Source of the DNA: Bacteroidota bacterium
Lineage (GTDB): Bacteria > Bacteroidota > Bacteroidia > Chitinophagales > Saprospiraceae
Assembly: GCA_003045895.1 (NCBI GenBank)
Contig: PZPC01000008.1
Span: 1-64,000 of the forward strand
Length of the DNA: 64,000 nucleotides
Direction: 5' to 3'
The translations under genes were made by a program, and so were the position numbers. Numbering within the stretch: position 1 is the stretch's first letter; every line of letters begins with the position of its first letter. The notes beneath the pieces were generated by a model. The model did no database searches and was not told the DNA's origin. It saw only the letters and a list, made by a program, of their open reading frames with translations. Shown here in pieces: positions 1-7,662 of this stretch.

Positions 1-90
1 CCTTGGCTTCGTCTATGAGATTCCCGTCAGCGGGCTCTCTCGGAACTTGGACCCTATTTTATTAGCGTCCGCATCCGTTAGTGTAGGGCC

Positions 91-2574
91 ATGCCTGGCA
101 CACACGTCGTGACAACCGCGATCGGTTGTGATGTCCTGGCGGTGAACAGCGGCGATCCCGTGCGCTACAGTGCCACCGGCGACGAGTGTTACAAACTGGC
201 CATCACCTACGACGTCATCAACTGGTGCCTGTGGGACGGTGAGTACGACGGTTATGTGCTGCCTCGCATGACGGAAGACGACGGTGAAGACCTACCCGTA
301 GATCGTGCGGTATCGGCCAACGAGCGGCCGGTCGTTCGCTACAGCACCGCAACCGGATTGGTCATCGATCGCGACCACGAAAACCAGAACGGCACCGTCG
401 CTCAGGACCAGTGGTTCGTCCTCAACCCCGGTGACGACTCTAATATTGCCGACAACATGGGGGTAGACCAACCGCTGCCAAACGACGGCCGCTACCGCTA
501 CACCCAGTTCATCAAAATATACGACTCGAGCGCCCCCGTGGTAACGGTTGGTGAATACGGCGGACCGACGGACTTGTGCCCGAGCCTGGCACCTGGTCAG
601 TTTGGCGATGCCATTGGCAGCTGTGAGGCGCCAGTGAGCATTCCGTTTAGTGTCTCTGATGCCTGTGAACTGATCGACGGGCGGGGCAACCTGGTGGTGA
701 CCATGGTCTCCGCCGAACTGGATGCCTTCGCCGTAGATGCGAACCGCGACGGTACGATCAAAGCCAACGAATTCGTTGCGGATGCCGACGTCATGGGCAA
801 CATGACCAGCAACGGGGACGGCACCTACGTCTTTAGCGGCACCTTCCCGATCATCACCGCAGCCATGGGGGACAACATTGTCCACGCCATCCGGGTACTG
901 TTCGAAGACGGTTGTGGCAACCGGACCAGCCGGTACATCGAATTCGATGTGGTCGACTGCAAAGGACCTGCTCCGGTTTGTATCAATGGCCTGACGGTAA
1001 CCCTGATGCCACAAACCACGGGCGGCTGCGCCATGGAAATTTGGGCCAGCGACTTCGAAGGCTCACCCATCTTCGACTGTACGGGCCAGGGACCAGAAAC
1101 AAACGACGGCTTGCTGCGGGTAACCCAATATGCCATCTACCGCGCCAGCGACGTAGCAGCAGCGGGTGAAGAATTTGTGCCTGATCCAGATAATATTGGA
1201 CTTTTATTGACACAGGATGATGAAGAATTTACCGTCGTACGGGTATACGCTTTTGACGAAGAAGGTAACTTCGACTTTTGTGAAACCTATTTTTCGGTAC
1301 AACAGCACAGTGATTGCAACCTGGTAGCGCAGGCCCAAATAGCCGGGCAAATCACTACCGAAACCAACGTCGCCGTCAGTGGGGTAGAAGTAAATGTGAG
1401 TGGTGACCAACCGCAGTTGACCCTGACCAACGAGGAGGGTTTCTACGGCTTGAGCGTTACAGCTGGGGCAGATATTTCGGTCGTTCTTGCCCTGAACGCT
1501 AACCCACTCAACGGGGTGACCACTTTTGATCTGGTGTTGATCAGCAAGCACATCCTGGGCGTCCGGCCCTTAAATAGCCCCTACAAACTGATTGCCGCTG
1601 ATGCCAACCGATCCGGCACCATTTCTACGTTGGACATGATCCAACTGCGGAAGCTCATTCTTAATATTGATACCGCTTTCACCCAGAATACCAGCTGGCG
1701 TTTTGTGGATGCTAATTATGTCTTCCCCGATCCAACCAACCCGTGGTTAGAAAATTTCCCGGAATTCATCAGCGAAAACAATATTTCAGGTGACCTGTCC
1801 CTCCATTTCATGGGGGTCAAAATTGGTGATGTCAATAATACTGCCCAAGCCAATCTATTTGCCGGTGGCGAGCGGCAGGCCCGTGGTCATTTCAACCTGG
1901 AAGTAGCAGATCAGTTGCTCTCCCAAGGCCAGGAGTACCATATCCCCTGCTATGCGAACAACCTGGAAGATATCCAGGGTTTTCAGGGGACGCTAGCCTT
2001 GCAGGGTGCTGATTTACTTGCGGTAGAATACAACGTTGCCAGGGCCGAAAACTTTGGCTGGCGATTCCAGGATGAAGGTATACTAACCATGAGTTGGAAT
2101 GCCCCGGCAGGCCAGGTCACTGAGCTACCAGGAGCAACACTGGTCAATAAAACTCGTTTGTTTACCCTCGTTATTCGGGCAACGGAAAACAAGGCACTAC
2201 ACGAAGTATTGGGCATAAATAGCCGGTATACCGCGGCCGAAGCCTACCGCCAGCAGGAAGAGATCCTGCAGTTGGGTATTGAATTCCGGGCGGCAGCCCC
2301 GGCAGATCATGGATTTGAAGTGTATCAAAACGTCCCCAATCCTTTTCAGGATGTTACGGCACTCCGATTTTACCTCCCGGAGGCCGCCGACGTTCACTTG
2401 ACCATCCACCATTTGAATGGCCAGCAGGTGCTCTCTTTACCGGGAAGTTACGCTGCGGGTTTTAATCAAATAAAAATAACACCAGTTATGTTATCCGGAG
2501 CTACCGGTATCTTGAGCTATACGCTGCAAACCGGCCAGTACGCGCTAACCCGCAGAATGGTGATCCTGAAATAA
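91..2574 (+). CDS. Large secreted protein, 3' part: dockerin-like and cohesin-like modules, T9SS type A sorting domain (5' end missing or broken)
   Basis: 827 codons read from the first ATG. This start lacks a signal peptide and begins inside a Cys-containing adhesin-like repeat region, so it is probably not the true start. The same frame has stops at 16-18 and 79-81, meaning the gene is either frameshifted, truncated or begins with an unusual start. Residues about 1-405 are repeat-type extracellular sequence with an EF-hand-like loop (DANRDGTIKANEF, about 215-227). About 410-480 resembles a carboxypeptidase-regulatory fold. About 485-580 contains dockerin-like calcium loops (DANRSGTISTLDM; IGDVNN). 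About 600-735 looks like a cohesin-type beta sandwich. The end (about 740-827) is a T9SS type A sorting domain containing NVPNPFQDVT, so the product should be exported through the outer membrane and attached to or released from the surface. Its role is probably adhesion or scaffolding, which is inference. It converges on the Rrf2 gene. Confidence 0.75.
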   Translation: MPGTHVVTTAIGCDVLAVNSGDPVRYSATGDECYKLAITYDVINWCLWDGEYDGYVLPRMTEDDGEDLPVDRAVSANERPVVRYSTATGLVIDRDHENQNGTVAQDQWFVLNPGDDSNIADNMGVDQPLPNDGRYRYTQFIKIYDSSAPVVTVGEYGGPTDLCPSLAPGQFGDAIGSCEAPVSIPFSVSDACELIDGRGNLVVTMVSAELDAFAVDANRDGTIKANEFVADADVMGNMTSNGDGTYVFSGTFPIITAAMGDNIVHAIRVLFEDGCGNRTSRYIEFDVVDCKGPAPVCINGLTVTLMPQTTGGCAMEIWASDFEGSPIFDCTGQGPETNDGLLRVTQYAIYRASDVAAAGEEFVPDPDNIGLLLTQDDEEFTVVRVYAFDEEGNFDFCETYFSVQQHSDCNLVAQAQIAGQITTETNVAVSGVEVNVSGDQPQLTLTNEEGFYGLSVTAGADISVVLALNANPLNGVTTFDLVLISKHILGVRPLNSPYKLIAADANRSGTISTLDMIQLRKLILNIDTAFTQNTSWRFVDANYVFPDPTNPWLENFPEFISENNISGDLSLHFMGVKIGDVNNTAQANLFAGGERQARGHFNLEVADQLLSQGQEYHIPCYANNLEDIQGFQGTLALQGADLLAVEYNVARAENFGWRFQDEGILTMSWNAPAGQVTELPGATLVNKTRLFTLVIRATENKALHEVLGINSRYTAAEAYRQQEEILQLGIEFRAAAPADHGFEVYQNVPNPFQDVTALRFYLPEAADVHLTIHHLNGQQVLSLPGSYAAGFNQIKITPVMLSGATGILSYTLQTGQYALTRRMVILK

Positions 2575-2606
2575 GCTAAAACCACCATATGGTTTATCCA
2601 GGGCGG

Positions 2607-3017
2607 CTATTTTAACTTGTCGATGGTCGCCCCGTTAAAAATATCCAGTGTGGCGTCCCGAACCCGTAGGAAAACCGCGCGAATCACACAGTCTTCTTCC
2701 TGCTTACATTCGTCGCAGGGCGTGTAATAGTTGAGTGACACGCAGGGCATCAGGGCAATTGGCCCGTCCATGATACGCATGACTTCGGTAAAGGAAATCT
2801 CTTCCGGTTTCCGCAACAAACGGTACCCACCGTAACGCCCCCGCTTGCTGATCAGAATGCGCTGGTTACATAATTCACGGAGAATACTCTCCAGGAATTT
2901 TTGCGGAATCCGCTCCTTTTCCGCTATCTCAGAAGTAAAAATAGACCGGTCTTCTGCCTGGTTACGAGCGATATACAAAATGGCCTTGATGGCGTATTTA
3001 CATTTCTTTGATACCAT
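2607..3017 (-). CDS. Rrf2 family transcriptional regulator
   Basis: 136 residues, the usual length of an Rrf2/IscR/NsrR-type regulator. The N-terminal winged helix is recognisable (KYAIKAILYIAR, then QKFLESILRELCN and the wing GRYGGYRLL). Four cysteines lie at 92, 101, 104 and 110, in the region where IscR and NsrR bind an iron-sulfur cluster, so this member may sense redox state, NO or Fe-S status. Cluster binding is inferred and cannot be proved from sequence. It stands alone, converging with the upstream secreted-protein gene. A -7 type promoter motif lies 20 bases before the start. Its target genes are not apparent here. Confidence 0.88.
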   Translation of the reverse strand: MVSKKCKYAIKAILYIARNQAEDRSIFTSEIAEKERIPQKFLESILRELCNQRILISKRGRYGGYRLLRKPEEISFTEVMRIMDGPIALMPCVSLNYYTPCDECKQEEDCVIRAVFLRVRDATLDIFNGATIDKLK

Positions 3018-3036
3018 GTTTTCTTTTCAGTGTGTA

Positions 3037-3044
3037 CAAATATA
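3037..3044 (-). promoter_or_regulatory. Putative -7 promoter element of the Rrf2 gene
   Basis: Read on the minus strand this is TATATTTG, an exact match to the Bacteroidota -7 consensus TAnnTTTG, 20 bases upstream of the ATG at 3017. I see no clear -33 TTTG partner. Confidence 0.45.
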
Positions 3045-3134
3045 AGCTATTCCAAGGTAGTGAATTGGAGCATAAAATCCAGGCTTTCCGAAATGGGTAA
3101 GCCGGGATCGCACGCCAGCGTACCGGCAACCGTT

Positions 3135-4523
3135 TTACCGGACAAAATTAGACAATCCGACTATATTGACCCCCAAATTACCACTGAGTAGCATCACGAC
3201 CCGAATACCATCAGCGCTAAGGTAGGCATTGTGGATAGCGAGTTCTTCCAGGTTACCTTGAAGTTCTATGCCTGAGGCAATCTCATATCCCTGCAACGTT
3301 TCACGCATTTGCCGCTGGGCATCCTGAAGGTTGTTATCCAATAAATAATCCATATTTTCCTGTAGCTTACTTTTCAGGGTACCTTTAGCCAGCCAGGCAG
3401 CGGAGCGCAGGAGGAAATTTTTAGAATCCAGGGTATATTCCAGGTTTTCCACTTCGATGCGATTGCGTTTGGGGTTAAAGACGGGCGCTCCAATCAGGTA
3501 GATATGACCGTTGTAGCTGCCCGACAGTTTTAAATTGACGACAATATTATTGCCCTGCCCGTACAACTCCAGGTCTTCAACAACCACGTAGCGCTTGCCT
3601 TGCTCAAAGCGTTGGCCCTGAATGCTTTGTTTGGTCAGGCGTTCGGCATCGGCGTAAGTCAGGGTTGCATCCAGGTAGATCTGGAAACCTTCCTCAGCGG
3701 AAGAATTTAGGTTGCGGAAACTGAAATTTGGCAATTTGATCTGCGGGTTAGTGGTAGGGCGGGCACCAAACCGCAAGCTGGGCTGCGATTGCACAACGAT
3801 GGTAGCCAACATTTTCCCATTTTCCACCTTAAGAGGAGTCATACCCAGATCGGTAGGATTCACCACCAGCCAGGTCTGGTAGTCGGATGACAATTCGAAA
3901 GGATGAAACATGAGTTGCCAAGCACTGGTTACGTATTCTTCCAGTTTAAAAGATTTGGCCACCGTCTCGTCAATGTTCTTACCGATTGTGGCGGTGCTGC
4001 GTTGCAAGATCAAATTGGCAAGGGGCTCCACCGGAATACTTACCCCTCCAAACCGGATGCGGGGTTTCTCTTTCCATTCGTGGCTTTGCAAAAAGGTTTG
4101 GGTCAGCATTTTCCAATCCTGGCCAATGAAAAAGCTGGTTTTTAAATTCAGGTTCAGGCGGCCGGTAGCTTCCACTTTCCCAATCCCCGTATTGTATTGT
4201 ATCCACAGCGATAGGGGCACCTGGTAACTGATCGCCATCCCTTCCACGGAAAGCCGAATAACACCGTCTTTTGTTGCTTTGACCTTCATTCGATCCCCAT
4301 CCTCAAAACTGTCATCCTCGTAAAGAGACGAATCCAAATAGGTATTCAGCGATTTCTCCAGTTCCGCAAGATCCAGGTTAACCGGAATTCGAATAATGGA
4401 GGTTTTCGGCTCGAATCGCTCTTCTTGGTTATAGGTTTCCATAGGTCGTAATGGTTTGCTGGCGTTACAAGCCCACAAGCAGAAGACACCCCATAAAAGG
4501 GTTAAAAAAGGTAGACCTCGCAT
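3135..4523 (-). CDS. DUF4403 family lipoprotein
   Basis: 462 residues. The N-terminus is a lipoprotein signal: basic MRG, a hydrophobic stretch and a lipobox ending in Cys19 (LWAC). The mature part is beta-rich and resembles the DUF4403 family of Bacteroidota and Proteobacteria, a conserved envelope lipoprotein family without an established function. Features matching the family are the paired amphipathic beta-strand halves and the late helical segment about residues 385-415. There are no catalytic motifs. It is monocistronic, between convergent and divergent neighbours, with a good -7 motif 36 bases upstream. It probably sits in the periplasm anchored to a membrane; anything beyond that is unknown. 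Confidence 0.8.
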   Translation of the reverse strand: MRGLPFLTLLWGVFCLWACNASKPLRPMETYNQEERFEPKTSIIRIPVNLDLAELEKSLNTYLDSSLYEDDSFEDGDRMKVKATKDGVIRLSVEGMAISYQVPLSLWIQYNTGIGKVEATGRLNLNLKTSFFIGQDWKMLTQTFLQSHEWKEKPRIRFGGVSIPVEPLANLILQRSTATIGKNIDETVAKSFKLEEYVTSAWQLMFHPFELSSDYQTWLVVNPTDLGMTPLKVENGKMLATIVVQSQPSLRFGARPTTNPQIKLPNFSFRNLNSSAEEGFQIYLDATLTYADAERLTKQSIQGQRFEQGKRYVVVEDLELYGQGNNIVVNLKLSGSYNGHIYLIGAPVFNPKRNRIEVENLEYTLDSKNFLLRSAAWLAKGTLKSKLQENMDYLLDNNLQDAQRQMRETLQGYEIASGIELQGNLEELAIHNAYLSADGIRVVMLLSGNLGVNIVGLSNFVR

Positions 4524-4558
4524 GTATTGTCAAATTTGGGGGGGGATATTTGAATAGA

Positions 4559-4566
4559 CAAAGATA
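4559..4566 (-). promoter_or_regulatory. Putative -7 promoter element of the DUF4403 gene
   Basis: Minus-strand TATCTTTG, an exact TAnnTTTG match, 36 bases before the ATG at 4523. A TTTTG lies about 23 bases further upstream and could be the -33 element, although the spacing is slightly long. Confidence 0.45.
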
Positions 4567-4677
4567 GGTGCTTTGTAAAAAGAAAGGTTCAAAAAAAATG
4601 AAGTGAAGATGCAACGCTACCCATTTGAAGTTTGTCCTTTAAAAATATGTGCCATTAATTCAGCAAAAATAAAATCC

Positions 4678-6417
4678 ATGCAACACCTGCTGCTACTTTT
4701 CCTCTCTTTTGCGACCGTGCTGGGCACTGCGCAAAACAATTATTACCAATCCCACAAAAGCAACACCGCTTTCCTGGGGATCAGCGATGCCCAGATCAGC
4801 AACGAAAAGGCAAAAGTACTTGGCTTGCCAAATGCCTACGGTTCCTACGTACGCTACGTGTACGAAGGCACTGCCGCCGCGATGGCCGGGCTGCAGCCCT
4901 TTGATTATATCTATGGTTTTGATGAAGACATGATGTCCCGCGGGACGGGCCTGACCAAACTCTTGTCCCGCCACCAGCCCGGCGACCAGGTCAACCTGCG
5001 CGTCATTCGGCAAGGCAAAGAAATGACACTTCCCGCTACCCTTGGCCAACCCAATGACTCGACTGGCGAACACGCCGGAGGTACCGCTTTCCTGGGGGTC
5101 CGGGAACACGACGACAATGAAAACGATGAACTGGGCGTCCGTATTGAGACGGTCCGCAACTCATCTGCCCGCCAATTGGGTCTCCTGGATGACGACGTGA
5201 TTACGGCGGTCAACGGCTACAAAATGGTCGACTGGCACGATATCAGTGCGGTTCTCAACAACATGGATGCCGGTGACCCCATCACCATTGATTTCCTCCG
5301 CGACGGCAGCCCCCAGCAGGTCACGGGCGCAGTTGGAAGCCACGACGAGAGCGCCATGCGCTCCAACTCACGGGGCTTTCTGGGCATCTATTCCGGCCAC
5401 ATGGATGAGACCAAGGCGAAGCAGTTGAATTTTGACAACCCTTACGGCTCGTACATCAAGCGCGTTATCCCAGGGTCAGCAGCAGAAAAGGCCGGATTGG
5501 AGCCCTTGGATTACGTGGTAGGTATCAATGACTACGACATGACGGAGCATCGTTCGCTCACGGGCGCGCTGAGCAAATTCAGCCCCGGCGACCAGGTCAC
5601 CGTAACTTACATCCGCAACGGCAAACGCCTCCAAACCAACGCCATCCTGGGTGACGAGAGCGATGAAAATCTTTCCCGCCCTTGCGCCGAAGAACCATTC
5701 TTCGGCGTTAGCGCCACCCACAACGACAACGGCAGCCGCCCGGGTGTTTCCGTTAATATTGTAAAGAATTCGGCCGCTCAGCAGGCCGGACTTGAAAATG
5801 GAGACGTGATTCTGGCTATGGATGGTAAAATGCTCATCGACTGGGGTGACCTCAGCGCGATCATCAACGCTTCAGCGGTTGGTGAAGAAATAGCCATCGA
5901 CTACCGCCGCAAGGAAGAAAAACGCACGACGGTAGTTGCCATGGGCTCCGAATGTGATGAAAACGGGAAAGACCGCAACGAAAACCAATGGTACGATTAC
6001 AATTACGACTACAGCTTCAGCGATCAACCCCAGCAGATGCCAGATGAGGAGCCAGCGGTCGATATGGATCGCATCAAGGTGGATCTCAAGGATATGGAGC
6101 AGGACGATGCCGACGCGATGGCCCGCAAAGGGGTAGCGATGCCCCTGATCAATAACCTGACGATCGAGAATATCCAACTCTTCCCCAATCCCAACCGCGG
6201 CATGTTCCGGCTGGAATTTGAACTGCCGCAGCGTGGAGAAACCAGTGTCCGGGTGTTCAACAGCGATGCCCGCCTCATCTATTCCTTCGACCTGGGCGAA
6301 TACCAGGGCAAGTTCAGCGACGATATCGACATCTCCCAGAATGGCCCGGGCGCCTACTTCCTCGAAGTACGCCAGGGAGCAACCAGCATGGTGAAGAAAG
6401 TAATTTTGCAGTATTAG
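4678..6417 (+). CDS. Secreted protein with four PDZ domains and a T9SS type A sorting domain
   Basis: 579 residues from ATG 4678. This start is preferred over the in-frame ATG at 4603 because it puts a signal peptide (MQHLLLLFLSFATVLGTAQ) at the N-terminus. Four PDZ-like domains follow as two A-B pairs. The A domains share AQISNEKAK / HMDETKAKQ, PYGSY(V/I) and AGL(Q/E)P(F/L)DY. The B domains share LG.R.EHDD-type starts and MVDW/LIDW followed by DLSA or DISA. No protease domain is present, so it is not a DegP/HtrA enzyme but a PDZ-only scaffold or peptide-binding protein. A short acidic, aromatic linker (about residues 425-450) precedes a C-terminal T9SS sorting domain (LFPNPNRGMFRLEF), predicting surface export. 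A hairpin terminator follows. The binding partner is unknown. Confidence 0.85.
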   Translation: MQHLLLLFLSFATVLGTAQNNYYQSHKSNTAFLGISDAQISNEKAKVLGLPNAYGSYVRYVYEGTAAAMAGLQPFDYIYGFDEDMMSRGTGLTKLLSRHQPGDQVNLRVIRQGKEMTLPATLGQPNDSTGEHAGGTAFLGVREHDDNENDELGVRIETVRNSSARQLGLLDDDVITAVNGYKMVDWHDISAVLNNMDAGDPITIDFLRDGSPQQVTGAVGSHDESAMRSNSRGFLGIYSGHMDETKAKQLNFDNPYGSYIKRVIPGSAAEKAGLEPLDYVVGINDYDMTEHRSLTGALSKFSPGDQVTVTYIRNGKRLQTNAILGDESDENLSRPCAEEPFFGVSATHNDNGSRPGVSVNIVKNSAAQQAGLENGDVILAMDGKMLIDWGDLSAIINASAVGEEIAIDYRRKEEKRTTVVAMGSECDENGKDRNENQWYDYNYDYSFSDQPQQMPDEEPAVDMDRIKVDLKDMEQDDADAMARKGVAMPLINNLTIENIQLFPNPNRGMFRLEFELPQRGETSVRVFNSDARLIYSFDLGEYQGKFSDDIDISQNGPGAYFLEVRQGATSMVKKVILQY

Positions 6418-6437
6418 CGTTCAACTGATGGTGTACG

Positions 6438-6480
6438 CGAAGTGGCTTCGGAATAGTTTCGGAGCCACTTCGTTTGTTTT
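6438..6480 (+). terminator. Rho-independent terminator after the PDZ protein gene
   Basis: Arms CGAAGTGGCT (6438-6447) and AGCCACTTCG (6463-6472) pair perfectly over 10 bp with extra weak inner pairs, followed by TTTGTTTT. It lies 20 bases after the stop codon. Confidence 0.75.
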
Positions 6481-6623
6481 AGGAGTTAAGCTTTGCTGCT
6501 AATCCTGGTAAGCCCGAACAGGGTACGGTCCCGCTGAGAAATGACCAAACCGCAACCGTTAAATTTTCCCCTACCAGTAACACCGTTAAATTCCTACCTT
6601 CGTTTTCTAAACTTCAAAAGCGC

Positions 6624-7289
6624 ATGTCCCTCCCTGTTCCAATCTCAGCAATTATTTTCGACCTGGATGGTACCCTGGTCAATACCGAGCCGGTACATTG
6701 CCAGGCCTGGCTCGAAATCCTGGCCACCCGGGGATTCCACTACGACGAACAATGGTTTGAGCAATGGATCGGCACGGCGGATCGCTACCTGGCTCAGGGC
6801 GTTATTGACGAACACGGTCTCAGCATTCCGGCGCGGGTGCTGCAGCGAGAGAAGGAACACCTTTTCCACCGTTTGGTCGTGCAGCAAAATCAGGCTTTCC
6901 CAGGTACCGAAGCAGCGCTGGCTCGGCTGCAAAAGATAATCCCCCTGGCTATTGCCACCAACAGTGCCTACCGCGATACCGTCCAAATTTTTCAGACGAC
7001 GCCCCTGGATCGCTACGTGAAGACCATTGTCACCGCCGACGACGTGACCCTCCTCAAACCCGCTCCCGACATGTACCTGCTGGCCGCTGAGCTACTGGGG
7101 GTAGAACCCGAACAATGCCTCGTGCTGGAAGATTCACCCGCCGGATCCCTGGCCGCTGCCGAGGCGGGCATGTACGTGCTGGGGCTCACCAGCTCGCAGC
7201 CGCAAGCCCGCATGAGCGCCGCCCACGAGTGGCACGCTACGCCCGAGGCGGGTATGCGGCGGTTGGAGACTTTGCTTAATGGCGTTTAG
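6624..7289 (+). CDS. HAD superfamily hydrolase, beta-phosphoglucomutase/phosphatase-like
   Basis: 221 residues, typical of subfamily IA HAD enzymes. All four HAD motifs are visible: motif I DLDGTLVNTEP with nucleophile Asp13 and acid Asp15, motif II in IATNS, motif III Lys in LKPAPDMY, and motif IV VLEDSPAG. The alpha-helical cap between motifs I and II (about residues 20-90) is the C1 type found in beta-phosphoglucomutase and sugar-phosphate phosphatases. The probable reaction is dephosphorylation or isomerisation of a sugar phosphate in the cytoplasm; the substrate cannot be read. A TACCTTCG motif at 6595-6602 may be its -7 element. Directly downstream lies the remnant of an ADP-ribosylglycohydrolase gene. 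Confidence 0.88.
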   Translation: MSLPVPISAIIFDLDGTLVNTEPVHCQAWLEILATRGFHYDEQWFEQWIGTADRYLAQGVIDEHGLSIPARVLQREKEHLFHRLVVQQNQAFPGTEAALARLQKIIPLAIATNSAYRDTVQIFQTTPLDRYVKTIVTADDVTLLKPAPDMYLLAAELLGVEPEQCLVLEDSPAGSLAAAEAGMYVLGLTSSQPQARMSAAHEWHATPEAGMRRLETLLNGV

Positions 7290-7317
7290 AAGAAAACCTT
7301 CAACCCAAGCCAGACAA

Positions 7318-7570
7318 ATGCATCATCCCATCCACCATGCCATCCTGGGCCTGGCCGTTGCCGATGCCCTGGGCGTGCCGGTAGAATTTCAGTTTCGGGA
7401 AGAGTTGACACGCAACCCTGTAGTCGGTATCCGGGGCTACGGCACCCACCACCAACCACCGGGCACCTCCGAATGACTGGCTAAATGCCCTGGTAAAACG
7501 AGCAGAAATAATAGCACTTTGTGACCGGTTGGTGACGAAATACGGACCCCTTATCTTGCCATTTGCCTGA
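7318..7570 (+). pseudogene. ADP-ribosylglycohydrolase (DraG-like) remnant with large internal deletion
   Basis: From ATG 7318 the frame reads a DraG-family N-terminus: HAILGLAVADALGVPVEF, then REELTRNPV and RGYGTHHQPPGTS, which in intact enzymes leads into a W-S-D-D metal site. Here it stops at 7474-7476. In the +1-shifted frame the DNA from 7466 to the TGA at 7568-7570 reads PPNDWLNALVKRAEIIALCD and on to LPFA, which resembles the C-terminal end of the same family. About 50 N-terminal and 35 C-terminal residues are therefore fused with the central catalytic part lost and a frame change at about 7465-7472. Intact members are about 250-320 residues. The remnant follows the HAD gene by 28 bases. 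Family identity is by recognition. Confidence 0.75.
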
Positions 7571-7662
7571 CAATTACTCCTTTAGCGCTGTACACCAGGC
7601 AGAAAAACCTTATTTTTATTTAGTTTCCAAGATTAATTACAAACACGAAAAACCCCAACCTA

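Noticed and set aside
6541-6939. A 132-codon plus-strand frame overlapping the HAD gene
   Set aside because: It lies in another frame of the HAD coding sequence, which has all four catalytic motifs; the residue composition is implausible.
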